Positions 41,488 through 51,640 of a stretch of 64,000 nt of DNA are shown in pieces. Source of the stretch: Agrococcus beijingensis (GTDB lineage: Bacteria; Actinomycetota; Actinomycetes; Actinomycetales; Microbacteriaceae); assembly GCF_030758955.1 (NCBI RefSeq), contig NZ_CP132360.1, forward strand, positions 263,467 to 327,466, in the 5' to 3' direction. Numbering within the stretch: the first letter of the stretch is position 1; the number at the start of each line of letters is the position of its first letter. The position numbers were made by a program, and so were the translations under genes. The notes beneath the pieces were generated by a model. That model had not been told where the DNA came from and searched no databases. It saw only the letters and a program-made list of their open reading frames with translations.

Positions 41488-42993
41488 TCAGTACGGCAGG
41501 TCGGGCGGCGGCTCGGGCGGCGGAAGCGCGGCTCCCCATCGATCGGGCGGCAGTGCGCGCTCGATGTCGGCGAACGTCGGCCCGATGGGCTCGGGCACGG
41601 TGCTGACGACGTCGCCGAGCGGCGTCGTCCACTCGATGACGCCGTGGTCGAGCTGCCGCATGCTCCAGCGGGAGGCGTGCTTGAGCGTGTGGTCGCCGCG
41701 GCACAGCACGGCGAGGTTGTCGAGCGACGTGGTGCCGCCCTTCGCCCAGTCGAGCGTGTGGTCGAGGTCGGCGCGTCTGCCGCCGCACGCGCAGCCGGGG
41801 AAGCGGCATCCGCCGTCGCGCGCGTGCAGCCATCGCTGCTGCTCGGCTGCGGGCCGGTAGGTGTCGACGGTGACGGCCACGCCGGTGACGGGATCGGTGA
41901 ACAGCCGCTCCCACATCGCGACGCCGCCGGCGAGGCGGCGTGCGGTCTCGCCGTCGATCAGCACCCGGCCGTCGAGCGCGGCGGGGAAGCGGAGCTGCGA
42001 CGTCTCGCCATCGTGCAGCAGCTCGGTGGCCGGCATCGTGATGGCAACGTGCGCCTTGAACAGCGAGGTGCCGTGCAGGTCCTCCGGCACCGAGCCGCCG
42101 AGCAGCAGCTCGCAGAGCGCGTCGGCCCGGAACTGGTCGAAGGTGCGAGGGTCGTCCTTCGGCTTGGCGCGTGCCGCCTGCGTCAGGCGGTCGTAGAGCC
42201 CGACGGCGAGCACCGCAGGCACTCGCGCGACCACGTCGCACATGCCGTCGCCGGCGTCGAACAGCTCGACCCGGCGGCGATCCCGTGCGGCATCGTGCCG
42301 CTGCTGCAGCGGCTCGGTGAGCGCCGCATCGACGATGCGCTTGGCACGTCGCCGCAGCCGGCCGGGTGTCGTCGTCTCGGCGATGGCGACCAGCTCGGCC
42401 TCGACGGCAGCCCGGTCCTCGGGCGTGACGCGCTGGTCGAGCCGCACCGCGCGGGTCTCGGCCTCGATGACGCGGAGGTGGCCGACCGTGATGCGGCCGG
42501 CCTTCGCCGACTCGTGCGCCGCCGGCAGCTCGCGGACGAGGCTCCACGCATCCGTCATCTGCTTCTCGAGCCCACGATGGGAGACGCCGATGTCGACGGC
42601 GGCGATCGAGGCGAGCTCGCGCACGCCGACCCCGCTGTCGCCCGGCTGCTCGAGCACGCGCTGCAGGTGCTCGGCCATCAGCGCGCGCTGCTCGCCCGCG
42701 ATGCGGGCCGACTGGCGCTCGAGGGCACGCATGCGGGCGGCGAACTCGCGGTCGAGCTGGAGCCGTCGGGTGGCGGCATCGTCGTCGAGGGGCGGCCGCG
42801 ACGGCAGGCTGCGGCCGGTGCGGACGAGCTCGTCGATCTCGGCGTCGGAGAGCGACGCCATCAGCGCGCTCTGCTCCTGCTCGAAGGCGATCAGCGACTC
42901 GTCGAGCTCGGCTGCGGTCGCGCCGAACGGATCGACCGCACCGGCGCGCACGGCGGCGATGTAGCCGTCGGCGTCGATGCCCATCTCGTCCAT
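41488..42993 (-). CDS. DUF222/HNH endonuclease domain protein
   Basis: 501 residues of the actinobacterial 13E12-type family: an N-terminal DUF222 helical region (to about 330) and a C-terminal HNH nuclease domain (CRFPGC, DLDHTLDWAKGG, LCRGDHTLKH). These genes occur in many copies in Microbacteriaceae and are thought to be mobile or domesticated; a biological role is not established. The ATG at 42993 (MDEMGID) has no clear ribosome site; the ATG at 42984 is an alternative. A Pro-rich tail ends PPEPPPDLPY. Confidence 0.88.
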   Translation of the reverse strand: MDEMGIDADGYIAAVRAGAVDPFGATAAELDESLIAFEQEQSALMASLSDAEIDELVRTGRSLPSRPPLDDDAATRRLQLDREFAARMRALERQSARIAGEQRALMAEHLQRVLEQPGDSGVGVRELASIAAVDIGVSHRGLEKQMTDAWSLVRELPAAHESAKAGRITVGHLRVIEAETRAVRLDQRVTPEDRAAVEAELVAIAETTTPGRLRRRAKRIVDAALTEPLQQRHDAARDRRRVELFDAGDGMCDVVARVPAVLAVGLYDRLTQAARAKPKDDPRTFDQFRADALCELLLGGSVPEDLHGTSLFKAHVAITMPATELLHDGETSQLRFPAALDGRVLIDGETARRLAGGVAMWERLFTDPVTGVAVTVDTYRPAAEQQRWLHARDGGCRFPGCACGGRRADLDHTLDWAKGGTTSLDNLAVLCRGDHTLKHASRWSMRQLDHGVIEWTTPLGDVVSTVPEPIGPTFADIERALPPDRWGAALPPPEPPPDLPY

Positions 42994-43049
42994 GCGGCAA
43001 GTGAACACCGCACCACTGACACGACCGGCTGGGCTGTGGAGAACGGCAG

Positions 43050-44009
43050 CTAGCCCGATCCGAAGTGCTGCCGGTGCTGGCCGGGCGTCGTGCGCAGTCG
43101 CCTGCGGAAGGCACGGTGCATGGTCTCGGGCACGCCGAACCCGCAGGCCGCCGCGATCTGCTCGGTCGTCCTCGATGTCGTCTCGAGCAACCCGCAGGCA
43201 GCGTCGATGCGCAGGGCCTCGACCTGCTCCGCAGGCGTGACGCCGACTGCGGCCTTGAACACTCGGCTGAACTGGCGCTCGGAGAGGTTCGCGCGCATCG
43301 CCAGCGCCGGGATCGAGAGGTCTGCGGCGAGGTTGGCCGTCAGCCACTCGAGCACCTCGCGCACCGGCTCGTGCTCCTCCGACTGCGCGGCGAGCGCGGC
43401 GGAGAACTGGCGCTGCCCGCCAGACCGCCTGAGGTAGACGACCAGCTGACGGGCCACTGCGGCAGCCGCTCGCCGACCGCGGTCCTCGGAGACGAGCGCG
43501 AGGGCGAGATCGATCCCGGCGGTGACGCCGGCCGAGGTCCAGAGGTTGCCGTCGCGCACATAGATCGCGTCGGTCTCGACGGCCACGCGGGGGAAGTCGC
43601 GCGCCAGCATGGCGCACTCGGCCCAGTGGGTCGTCGCCCGCCTGCCGTCGAGGAGCCCTGTCGCGGCGAGGAGGAACGCCCCGGAGCACACAGAGGTGAT
43701 CCTGCGAGCCCGTTCGCCGAGCAGCCGCACGTGGTGCACGAGGTGCTCGTCGGCGATGGCTGCGTCCATGTCGCGACCGCCGGAGACCACGAGGGTGTCG
43801 ATCTCACCGCGCACGTCGGCGATCGGCGTGGAGCCGAACTCGAGCCCGCTGGTGGAGAGCACCGGTCCGCCGTGAGCACTGACGACCTCGGTGCGGTAAC
43901 GCGGCTCGGGCAGCATGCGCGACGCAGTCGAGAACACCTCGAGCGGGCCCGTCACGTCGAGGATCTGGGCGGACGGGAACGCCACGATCACGATGTGCGG
44001 CTCGATCAC
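43050..44009 (-). CDS. GlxA-type AraC-family transcriptional regulator
   Basis: 319 residues. The N-terminal DJ-1/PfpI-like domain (about 1-190) contains LDVTGPLEVFSTA, VVSGGRDMD and CSGAFLLAATGLLDGRRATTHW-type sequence with a cysteine in the nucleophile-elbow position. The C-terminal AraC DNA-binding domain has two helix-turn-helix motifs (LSIPALAMRANLSERQFSR and TTEQIAAACGF). Ligand and targets unknown. The GTG at 44009 follows GGAG; it diverges from the serine hydrolase gene 113 bases away, a candidate target. Confidence 0.9.
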   Translation of the reverse strand: MIEPHIVIVAFPSAQILDVTGPLEVFSTASRMLPEPRYRTEVVSAHGGPVLSTSGLEFGSTPIADVRGEIDTLVVSGGRDMDAAIADEHLVHHVRLLGERARRITSVCSGAFLLAATGLLDGRRATTHWAECAMLARDFPRVAVETDAIYVRDGNLWTSAGVTAGIDLALALVSEDRGRRAAAAVARQLVVYLRRSGGQRQFSAALAAQSEEHEPVREVLEWLTANLAADLSIPALAMRANLSERQFSRVFKAAVGVTPAEQVEALRIDAACGLLETTSRTTEQIAAACGFGVPETMHRAFRRRLRTTPGQHRQHFGSG

Positions 44010-44122
44010 GGCGGCTCCACTGGCGAGGCTGCTGGGGCGCGGGTGGCCGAGATCGTCAACGACGTGTCCTAGGGGCCCCGGAGGTCGGAGCCTACGGTGA
44101 ATGTATCCCCGAACGGAACGAG

Positions 44123-45628
44123 ATGCTCGTGCCAACTTTGTCGGTTTCCAGACGCCTCGGCGTCATCGCAGTCAGCGTCGTCGTGGCGACGACCTCGATC
44201 GTTGGCCTCACGGCCGCTCAGGCCGACGGTGAACCGCCTACGCTGAGGCAGCTGACCGAGCGGCTCGACCGAGAGCAGCCGCTGATCATGGGCGAGTACG
44301 GCGTGCCCGGCGCCGCGGTCGCGGTCGTGCGGCAGGGCGAGGCGGTGTGGTCGACCGGGTACGGCGACGCCGCCGCGGGCGAGCCCATGACGGCAGACAC
44401 GGTGTTCCAGGTGGCATCGATCTCGAAGACGCTGACCGCGTGGGGTGTGATGCGCCTGGTCGAGTCGGGGCAGGTCTCCTTGGAGGCTCCGATCGCCGAC
44501 TACGTCACCCGATGGTCGCTGCCGCCTTCCGACCACGACGCGAGCGGCGTCACCGTCGCCCGCGTCATGAGCCACACCGCCGGGTTCAACCGCGTCGACG
44601 GCCACCCCCTGCCGGTGGGTGAGCAGCTGCCGACCCTCGAGGAGTCGCTCTCCGGAGACAACGGGGGCGGTCAGAGCCTGCGGATCGAGTTCGAACCGGG
44701 GCGGGGCTTCCACTACTCGAACGCGGGCTACACGCTGCTCCAGCTCATGATCGAGGAGGTGACGGGCGAGCGCTTCTCCGACTACATGCAGGCGGCGATC
44801 CTCGACCCGCTCGGCATGACCGACAGCACCTACGACCCGACACGGGTGACGGCTCAGGCCACCGGCCACTACGCGAGCGGTCAGCCGCTGCCGCACTACC
44901 GCTTGACCGAGCAGGCCGCAGGCGGCCTCTACTCGACCGCGAACGACCTGGCGCTGCTCGTGGCCGCCAGCATGGCCGGGCCGGCCGGGGAACCGGTCGG
45001 GCGCGGGGTGCTCACGAGCGAATCGGTGCGCACGATGATGGCGCCGCAGCAGATGCCCGACGGATCCGTCGTCAGCCTCGGCCACCTGAACGACCAGCTC
45101 GACGACGGCTTCACCACGACGGGAAACAACGGCCACAACATCGGATGGATCACCAACATGGTGATCGTCCCTGAACTGGGGGAGGGCATCGTGATCCTGA
45201 CCAACAGCGACGTCGAGACGACAGGGCTCGGCCTGCGGGCATGGACGCAGTGGCTCGGCGTCTCCGACACCTTCACGACGCAGGCTTCGATGGTCGCCCT
45301 CGACGAGACCAGCACGATCATGCTCGTGGGCGCCGGACTGCTGCTGGCACTGGCGGGGGCGCTGCTCGTGGTCGCGCTCGTGCAGGCGCTGGTGGGCCGA
45401 CGCCGACGCCGATGGCTCTGGCGGTCGCGGCACCCGGCGCCGCGCATCGCGATCCGAGGATCGCTTGCCGCGCTGGCGATCGCCGGCCTGATCGCCGTGC
45501 TCGTGCTGCCGGAGCGGCCCGTGTACGAGACGCTCCTGCCGATCGAGACGGCAGCGGTGCTCGTCGCTGTCGTCTGCTCCGCCGCTGCCGCGCTCGTCTT
45601 CGCGAGCACCCGACGGGCGCACCGATGA
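44123..45628 (+). CDS. Beta-lactamase-family serine hydrolase with C-terminal membrane helices
   Basis: Penicillin-binding-protein/class C beta-lactamase fold (Pfam beta-lactamase). 501 residues: signal peptide (about 8-33), catalytic SISK within VASISKTLTAWG, the YSN motif in FHYSNAGYTLLQ, and GHNIGWI in the place of the KTG motif. Three C-terminal membrane helices (about 395-418, 441-460, 466-486) anchor it outside. Likely an esterase or D-aminopeptidase rather than a resistance enzyme; activity unknown. Ribosome site (GGAACGAG) is weak. Stop overlaps the next gene as ATGA. Confidence 0.85.
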   Translation: MLVPTLSVSRRLGVIAVSVVVATTSIVGLTAAQADGEPPTLRQLTERLDREQPLIMGEYGVPGAAVAVVRQGEAVWSTGYGDAAAGEPMTADTVFQVASISKTLTAWGVMRLVESGQVSLEAPIADYVTRWSLPPSDHDASGVTVARVMSHTAGFNRVDGHPLPVGEQLPTLEESLSGDNGGGQSLRIEFEPGRGFHYSNAGYTLLQLMIEEVTGERFSDYMQAAILDPLGMTDSTYDPTRVTAQATGHYASGQPLPHYRLTEQAAGGLYSTANDLALLVAASMAGPAGEPVGRGVLTSESVRTMMAPQQMPDGSVVSLGHLNDQLDDGFTTTGNNGHNIGWITNMVIVPELGEGIVILTNSDVETTGLGLRAWTQWLGVSDTFTTQASMVALDETSTIMLVGAGLLLALAGALLVVALVQALVGRRRRRWLWRSRHPAPRIAIRGSLAALAIAGLIAVLVLPERPVYETLLPIETAAVLVAVVCSAAAALVFASTRRAHR

Positions 45629-46374
45629 AGCGCGCGTGGCTCGTCGGCGCTCTGGCCGCCGCACTGATGCTCTCCGGGTGCGCAGCGAACAGCCCCTTCG
45701 ACCTGGCCGACGGGCAGGCGAGCCTCGACTGCGAGGGCGACGGCGCGACCACGGTCGTGCTCCTGGCGGGCATGGGAGACGACGCGTCGACGTGGCGCCC
45801 GCTGCGGGACGCGCTCGGGCCGAACGTCAGGACCTGCGCGTGGGACTACCCCGGCGTCGGCGGATCGACCGGCTCGGCCGCGCCGATGACGGCGGGCGTC
45901 GCAGCTGCCTCGCTCGACGCGACGCTCACTGCGGCCGGTGTCGACCGGCCGGTCATGCTCGTCGGCCACTCCATCGCCGGCCTCACCGTGCGCCTCTTCG
46001 TCGGGCAGCATCCTGACGACGTGGCCGGCGTGGTGCTGTTCGACCCGACCGTCTCGTCGTTCGCCCACCGCTATGACCTCAAGTCGTTCCAGCCGAGCTG
46101 GGACGGCGCGGGCAGCGCGCACGAGGTCGACGAGATCACCGTCTGGCCCGACATCCCCTTCGAGATCCTGCGCCACGACTCCGCGGTCTACGCCGAGCAG
46201 GGGATGTGGGATGCCCAGGTCGAAGTCGCGTGGATCGTCGGCCAGGCCGACTTCGCGTCGCTGGCGCCCTCGGGCGTCGTGACGGAGGTGCCGGGCGCCG
46301 GGCACTACGTGCATCGCGATCAGCAGCAGACGGCGGTCGACGCTGTGCTGCGCGTGCTCGGCCAGATCGAGTAG
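45625..46374 (+). CDS. Alpha/beta hydrolase, lipoprotein
   Basis: 249 residues with lipoprotein signal (lipobox LMLSGC, Cys about 17) and an alpha/beta hydrolase fold: oxyanion-region VVLLAGMGDDASTW, DYPGVGGSTG, nucleophile elbow VGHSIAG, acid FDPTVSS or a later Asp, and the histidine in GAGHYVHRD. Substrate unknown. Overlaps the preceding serine hydrolase by four bases, so the two surface hydrolases form one operon. Confidence 0.85.
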   Translation: MKRAWLVGALAAALMLSGCAANSPFDLADGQASLDCEGDGATTVVLLAGMGDDASTWRPLRDALGPNVRTCAWDYPGVGGSTGSAAPMTAGVAAASLDATLTAAGVDRPVMLVGHSIAGLTVRLFVGQHPDDVAGVVLFDPTVSSFAHRYDLKSFQPSWDGAGSAHEVDEITVWPDIPFEILRHDSAVYAEQGMWDAQVEVAWIVGQADFASLAPSGVVTEVPGAGHYVHRDQQQTAVDAVLRVLGQIE

Positions 46375-46400
46375 CTGGGACATCGACCGCGACCGGAGTG

Positions 46401-47012
46401 GAGCGGGCGACGGGCGCGGAGGTCCGGTGGGCCTCCGCGTGATCCTGCCAGTGCGGCCGAAGGCCGCGCGTCTGTTCGATTGCCGGCGATCGCGACCCAG
46501 GGGAGCGGGCGTCGGGCGCGGAGGTCCGGTGGGCCTCCGCGTGATCCTGCCAGTGCGGCCGAAGGCCGCGCGTCTGTTCGATTGCCGGCGCTCGCGACCC
46601 AGGGGAGCGGGCGACGGGCGCGGAGGGCCGGTGGGCCTCCGCGTGATCCTGCCAGTGCGGCCGAAGGCCGCGCGTCTGTTCGATTGCCGGCGCTCGCGAC
46701 CCAGGGGAGCGGGCGACGGGCGCGGAGGGCCGGTGGGCCTCCGCGTGATCCTGCCAGTGCGGCCGAAGGCCGCGCGTCTGTTCGATTGCCGGCGATCGCG
46801 ACCCAGGGGAGCGGGCGACGGGCGCGGAGGTCCGGTGGGCCTCCGCGTGATCCTGCCAGTGCGGCCGAAGGCCGCGCGTCTGTTCGATTGCCGGCGATCG
46901 CGACCCAGGGGAGCGGGCGACGGGCGCGGAGGTCCGGTGGACCTCCGCGTGATCCTGCCAGTGCGGCCGAAGGCCGCGCGTCTGTTCGATTGCCGGCGAT
47001 CGCGACCCATTG
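46401..47012 (-). repeat. Six tandem 102-bp repeats carrying the tRNA-Gly 3' tail
   Basis: Units start with GAGCGGGCG at 46401, 46503, 46605, 46707, 46809 and 46911; the seventh in phase, at 47013, is the 3' end of tRNA-Gly itself. On the minus strand each unit ends with the last 14 bases of the tRNA gene. Each also holds two hairpins: GCGGCC-GAA-GGCCGC, and a 10-bp stem around GGT whose central pair varies (T-G in most units, T-A in the unit next to the tRNA, mismatched in units 3 and 4). The unit length is a multiple of three, so long open frames run through it, but I see no gene. Confidence 0.95.
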
Positions 47013-47084
47013 GAGCGGGCGACGGGAATCGAACCCGCGTAATCAGTTTGGAAGACTGAGGCTCTACCATTGAGCTACGCCCGC
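47011..47084 (-). tRNA. tRNA-Gly (anticodon TCC)
   Basis: On the minus strand the cloverleaf is complete: acceptor GCGGGCG/CGCCCGC, D-arm with AGCTCAATGGTAGAGC, anticodon loop CTTCCAA (TCC) between TCAGT and ACTGA, and T-loop GGTTCGATTCC. The discriminator is T and CCA is encoded (47011-47013). A TAGATT box (47125 to 47120) lies 35 bases before its 5' end. The repeat array follows directly downstream. Confidence 0.97.
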
Positions 47085-47119
47085 GTGCCCCGCACTCGCG
47101 TGAGCGGCGGGACTGGACG

Positions 47120-47159
47120 AATCTACCGCATCCACCGGCACCATCCGCCCCGCTACGCT
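47120..47159. promoter_or_regulatory. Divergent -10 boxes of tRNA-Gly and the beta-glucosidase gene
   Basis: Minus strand: TAGATT (47125 to 47120) for the tRNA. Plus strand: TACGCT (47154-47159), with 6 nt before the GTG at 47166, predicting a leaderless beta-glucosidase mRNA. Confidence 0.55.
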
Positions 47160-47165
47160 CATGGC

Positions 47166-48641
<1,476 letters not shown>

Positions 48642-48716
48642 CGGGCGGGCGGGCGGGCGCACGCTGCGACCGGACGGGCGCACCCGGGCCGCGTCGCGCA
48701 TCCGCCCCTGCACAGA

Positions 48717-48747
48717 CGAAGGGCCGGCCCACCCGGCCGGCCCTTCG
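48717..48747. terminator. Bidirectional terminator between the beta-glucosidase and fasciclin genes
   Basis: A perfect 13-bp stem (48717-48729 with 48735-48747) with a 5-base loop, placed between the two convergent stops. Confidence 0.9.
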
Positions 48748-48774
48748 AGCTTGTGTGCCCTGATCGTGCGGTGA

Positions 48775-49452
48775 TCAGCCCATCGACGGCGGCATCAGCA
48801 CCGTGTCGATCAGGTAGACCGTGGCGTTGGCGGTCTGCACGCCGCCGCAGACGACGGTGGCGCCGTTGACCATCAGCTCGTCGCCCGAGCCCTCGACCAT
48901 GAGCGTCTCGCCCTGCACGGTCGTCTGCTCGCCCACGATCGCGTCAGGCGCGATCTGTCCGGGCACCACGTGGTAGGTCAGCACCGAGCTGAGCGTCTCG
49001 GCGCCCTCGGGGGTGCCGAGCGCCTCGACGGTCTCGGCGGGCAGCGCCGCGAAGGCGTCGTCGACCGGCGCGAAGACCGTGAACTCGGAGCCGTTGAGCG
49101 TGTCGACCAGGTCGACCTCGGGGTTCAGCTGGCCAGAGACCGCGGCGACGAGCGTCGTGAGGATCGGGTTGTTCGAGGCCGCGACCGCGACCGGGTCCTG
49201 CGACATGCCGACGATCGAGCCGGCGCCGTCTGGCACCTGCTCGTCGTACATCGCGCAGCCGGCGCCGACGAGGCTGTCGTAGGCCGGGTCCATCGCGGCG
49301 TCCGACTCCATCGGCGCCTGCGTCATGCCGGTCGGCTCCGAGGCCTCGGGTGCCGCAGCGGTGCTGCCGCCCATCGAGCAGCCGGCGAGCGCGAGCGTCG
49401 CCGCGCCGACGAGCACGAGCCCTGCCATGGTGGGGTTCTTCTTGGTGAGCAT
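48775..49452 (-). CDS. Fasciclin-domain lipoprotein (MPT70/MPT83-like)
   Basis: Surface lipoprotein with one FAS1 domain, 225 residues. Lipobox LALAGC (Cys about 25), a Met/Ala/Pro spacer, then FAS1 from about residue 75. The block [19 protein letters not shown] followed by [14 protein letters not shown] closely recalls mycobacterial MPT70/MPT83; TYHVVPGQI and the C-terminal [11 protein letters not shown] complete the domain. Two cysteines (about 66 and 206) could form a disulfide, consistent with its divergent neighbour dipZ. ATG preceded by GAAGGAGAG. Its promoter carries the shared SigK-type motif. Confidence 0.93.
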   Translation of the reverse strand: MLTKKNPTMAGLVLVGAATLALAGCSMGGSTAAAPEASEPTGMTQAPMESDAAMDPAYDSLVGAGCAMYDEQVPDGAGSIVGMSQDPVAVAASNNPILTTLVAAVSGQLNPEVDLVDTLNGSEFTVFAPVDDAFAALPAETVEALGTPEGAETLSSVLTYHVVPGQIAPDAIVGEQTTVQGETLMVEGSGDELMVNGATVVCGGVQTANATVYLIDTVLMPPSMG

Positions 49453-49507
49453 CGCTGCTCTCCTTCCCTGTGGGGTAGCCGGCCCGTGCGAGCCGGTGAT
49501 GCCAGGG

Positions 49508-49534
49508 GTTCGGAGCCTCCTGCAGACCGGATTG
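49508..49534 (-). promoter_or_regulatory. SigK-type promoter of the fasciclin gene
   Basis: On the minus strand CAATCC (49534 to 49529), 15 nt, then CCGAAC (49513 to 49508). The start codon is 55 bases further. The same two hexamers with identical spacing stand before dipZ and sigK. Confidence 0.75.
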
Positions 49535-49558
49535 GACGAGTCGCGCCGACCGCGAACC

Positions 49559-49585
49559 CCATCCGCGAACGCCTCCGTGCCGAAC
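49559..49585 (+). promoter_or_regulatory. SigK-type promoter of dipZ
   Basis: CCATCC (49559-49564), 15 nt, CCGAAC (49580-49585). The ATG of dipZ is 26 bases after the -10, leaving room for the AGGAGG site. It resembles, from memory, the mycobacterial SigK consensus of CCATCC and CCGAAT-like hexamers. Confidence 0.75.
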
Positions 49586-49611
49586 CCTGTGCAACCTGCC
49601 TAGGAGGCACC

Positions 49612-51411
49612 ATGCTCGCCCTCATCGGATTGCTCGGTGGTTTCATCACCGGCATCTCGCCCTGCATCATCCCGGTGCTGCCGGTCATCCTCTTCTCGGG
49701 CGGCATGCAGTCCGCGCGCGGCGGGCAGACGACGGATGCGCCTGCCGACGCGGGCACGGAGGCCTCGGGCGAGAGCGCGGTGGCGACCGCGACCGCGGTG
49801 CGGACCCGACGCATCCGCACCGTCTCGCGCTGGCGCCCGTACCTGGTGATCGCGGGCATCGTCGTGAGCTTCACGCTCATGACGCTCGCGGGCAGCCTGT
49901 TGCTGAGCCTGCTGGGGCTGCCGCAGGATGTGCTGCGCTGGGCCGGCATCATCGTGCTGAGCCTGATCGGCATCGGCCTCATCGTGCCCCGCTTGCAGCA
50001 CCTGCTCGAGAAGCCGTTCCAGAAGATCCCGTGGCTGAACGCGGCCAGCGAGAGGTCGGGCAAGCTGCAGGGCTTCCCGCTCGGCCTCGCGCTCGGCGCC
50101 GTCTACGTGCCGTGCGCCGGCCCCGTGCTGGCCGCCATCACCGTCGCCGGATCCACGGGCCAGATCGGCCCCGACACGATCGTGCTCACCGTCTCGTTCG
50201 CGATCGGCGCGGCGCTGCCGCTGCTGTTCTTCGCGCTCGCGGGCCGCGGCCTCGCCGAGCGCATCGCGGCGTTCCGCAAGCGCCAGGGCGTGATCCGCAT
50301 GGTCTCCGGCGCGCTCATGATCCTGCTCGCGCTCGGCCTCGTCTTCGACGTGCCGGCCAGGCTGCAGCGCCTCGTGCCCGACTACACCTCGGCGATCCAG
50401 GGCTTCATCGCCGACAACGAGGAGGTGCAGGACGCGATCGCGATCGGCGGCCTCGAGACCGAGGAGAACAAGGATCTCGACCTCTGCGACCCGGGCGCGA
50501 CCCAGCTGCAGGAGTGCGGCACGGCCCCGAGCATCCGCGGCATCGAGTCGTGGTTCAACACCGAGGGCGACCAGCCGATCGACCTGGCCGAGCTGCGCGG
50601 GCAGGTCGTGCTCATCGACTTCTGGGCCTACTCCTGCATCAACTGCCAGCGGTCGGCGCCCCACATGAACGCCTGGCAGGACGCCTACGCCGACGCGGGG
50701 CTGCAGGTGATCGGCGTGCACAGCCCCGAGTATGCGTTCGAGAAGGTGCGGCAGAACGTCGTCGACGGCGCGGCCGCGCTCGGCATCGAGTACCCGGTGG
50801 CGATCGACAACTCGCTCTCGACCTGGACCAACTACCGCAACGCCTACTGGCCCGCCCGCTACCTGGTCGACGCCGACGGCACCGTGCGCAACGTGCACTT
50901 CGGCGAGGGCTCGTACCGGGAGGGCGAGCAGATGATCCGCGAGCTGCTGCAGCAGGCGAACCCCGACGTCTCGCTGCCGCCGGCCACCGAGCTCTCGGAC
51001 GAGACGCCCGAGAACGCATCCATCACCCCCGAGTCGTACCTCGGCACCACCAAGATGCAGAACTTCGGCGGAGAGGAGCGCTACTCGACGCTCACCGAGG
51101 CGTTCGCGTACCCGGCGGAGCAGGCGCCCGACACCTTCGCGCTCGACGGCGCCTGGCGCCTCGAGACGCAGTTCGTGACGCCGCGGGACGGCGAGGCGCG
51201 GATCCGTCTCGAGTACCGCGGGCAGGAGGTGCGACTGGTGCTGGCCGGCTCGGGCACGGTCGTCGCCGACGTCGATGGCGAGCGGGTGGAGCTCGAGGTG
51301 TCGGGCACGCCCCGCTCGTACCAGCTGCTCGGGGCGGATGCGTCGCAGCAGGGAGTGATCGAGGTAACGGTGCCCGCGGGCGTCGAGGCCTACTCGTTCA
51401 CGTTCGGGTGA
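49612..51411 (+). CDS. dipZ: DipZ-type cytochrome c biogenesis/thioredoxin fusion protein
   Basis: Membrane thiol-disulfide relay protein that carries reducing power across the membrane. 599 residues: CcdA-like membrane domain (about 1-245) with paired cysteines in [14 protein letters not shown] and YVPCAGPVL; an extracytoplasmic linker; a thioredoxin-like domain with the active site YSCINCQRS (about residue 345); and a C-terminal beta-sandwich domain (about 470-599) as in mycobacterial DipZ. The linker has two further cysteines (DLCDPG, QECGT). ATG with AGGAGG. Divergent from the fasciclin gene with a matching promoter. Confidence 0.93.
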   Translation: MLALIGLLGGFITGISPCIIPVLPVILFSGGMQSARGGQTTDAPADAGTEASGESAVATATAVRTRRIRTVSRWRPYLVIAGIVVSFTLMTLAGSLLLSLLGLPQDVLRWAGIIVLSLIGIGLIVPRLQHLLEKPFQKIPWLNAASERSGKLQGFPLGLALGAVYVPCAGPVLAAITVAGSTGQIGPDTIVLTVSFAIGAALPLLFFALAGRGLAERIAAFRKRQGVIRMVSGALMILLALGLVFDVPARLQRLVPDYTSAIQGFIADNEEVQDAIAIGGLETEENKDLDLCDPGATQLQECGTAPSIRGIESWFNTEGDQPIDLAELRGQVVLIDFWAYSCINCQRSAPHMNAWQDAYADAGLQVIGVHSPEYAFEKVRQNVVDGAAALGIEYPVAIDNSLSTWTNYRNAYWPARYLVDADGTVRNVHFGEGSYREGEQMIRELLQQANPDVSLPPATELSDETPENASITPESYLGTTKMQNFGGEERYSTLTEAFAYPAEQAPDTFALDGAWRLETQFVTPRDGEARIRLEYRGQEVRLVLAGSGTVVADVDGERVELEVSGTPRSYQLLGADASQQGVIEVTVPAGVEAYSFTFG

Positions 51412-51442
51412 TCGGGCGGGAGCGCCGGCCGAGCGCTCCGCG

Positions 51443-51498
51443 GACCCCTTCCGCCAAATTCGACCTGGTGCACCAGGTCGCCATTGGTGGAAGGGGTC
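51443..51498. repeat. 56-bp imperfect palindrome after dipZ
   Basis: Two 28-bp arms meet without a loop and match at 24 of 28 positions; the central 20 bp (51461-51480, CGACCTGGTG and its complement) are perfect, as are the outer 10 bp. It lies 31 bases after the dipZ stop and 35 bases before the tRNA-Pro -10 box. Possibly a terminator or an extragenic palindrome. Confidence 0.85.
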
Positions 51499-51532
51499 GA
51501 GCGGGCGTGCGATCACCTGCTGGCAGCGCCGA

Positions 51533-51538
51533 TAGACT
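51533..51538 (+). promoter_or_regulatory. TAGACT -10 box of tRNA-Pro
   Basis: TAGACT lies 27 bases before the tRNA 5' end. No clear -35 is seen. Confidence 0.55.
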
Positions 51539-51565
51539 CGCCATTCGTATGGGAGCGATCCCTTA

Positions 51566-51640
51566 CGGGGCGTAGCTCAGCTTGGCTAGAGTGCCCGCTT
51601 TGGGGGCGGGAAGTCGCAGGTTCGAATCCTGTCGCCCCGA
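51566..51640 (+). tRNA. tRNA-Pro (anticodon TGG)
   Basis: Acceptor CGGGGCG/CGCCCCG, D-arm with AGCTCAGCTTGGCTAGAG, anticodon stem CCCGC/GCGGG closing loop TTTGGGG (TGG), T-arm GCAGG-TTCGAAT-CCTGT, discriminator A at 51640. CCA is not encoded (CGA follows). The cloverleaf is intact. Its 3' half recurs in the following array. Confidence 0.97.

Noticed and set aside
44009..44123. Defined regulator site between the AraC-type gene and the serine hydrolase
   Set aside because: TACGGT (44093-44098), GGGGCCCC and a CCGAAC (44109-44114) are present, but I found no matching -35 for the SigK pattern and no convincing operator symmetry.
46401..47012. CRISPR array
   Set aside because: The units are contiguous near-identical 102-bp copies without unique spacers, and no cas genes are present. 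The same holds for 51641-52042.
46427..47059. A 210-codon open frame made of six 34-residue repeats (GLRVILPVRPKAAR...) on the plus strand
   Set aside because: It is the direct product of the 102-bp DNA repeats, runs antisense into tRNA-Gly, is open in several frames and has no ribosome site.
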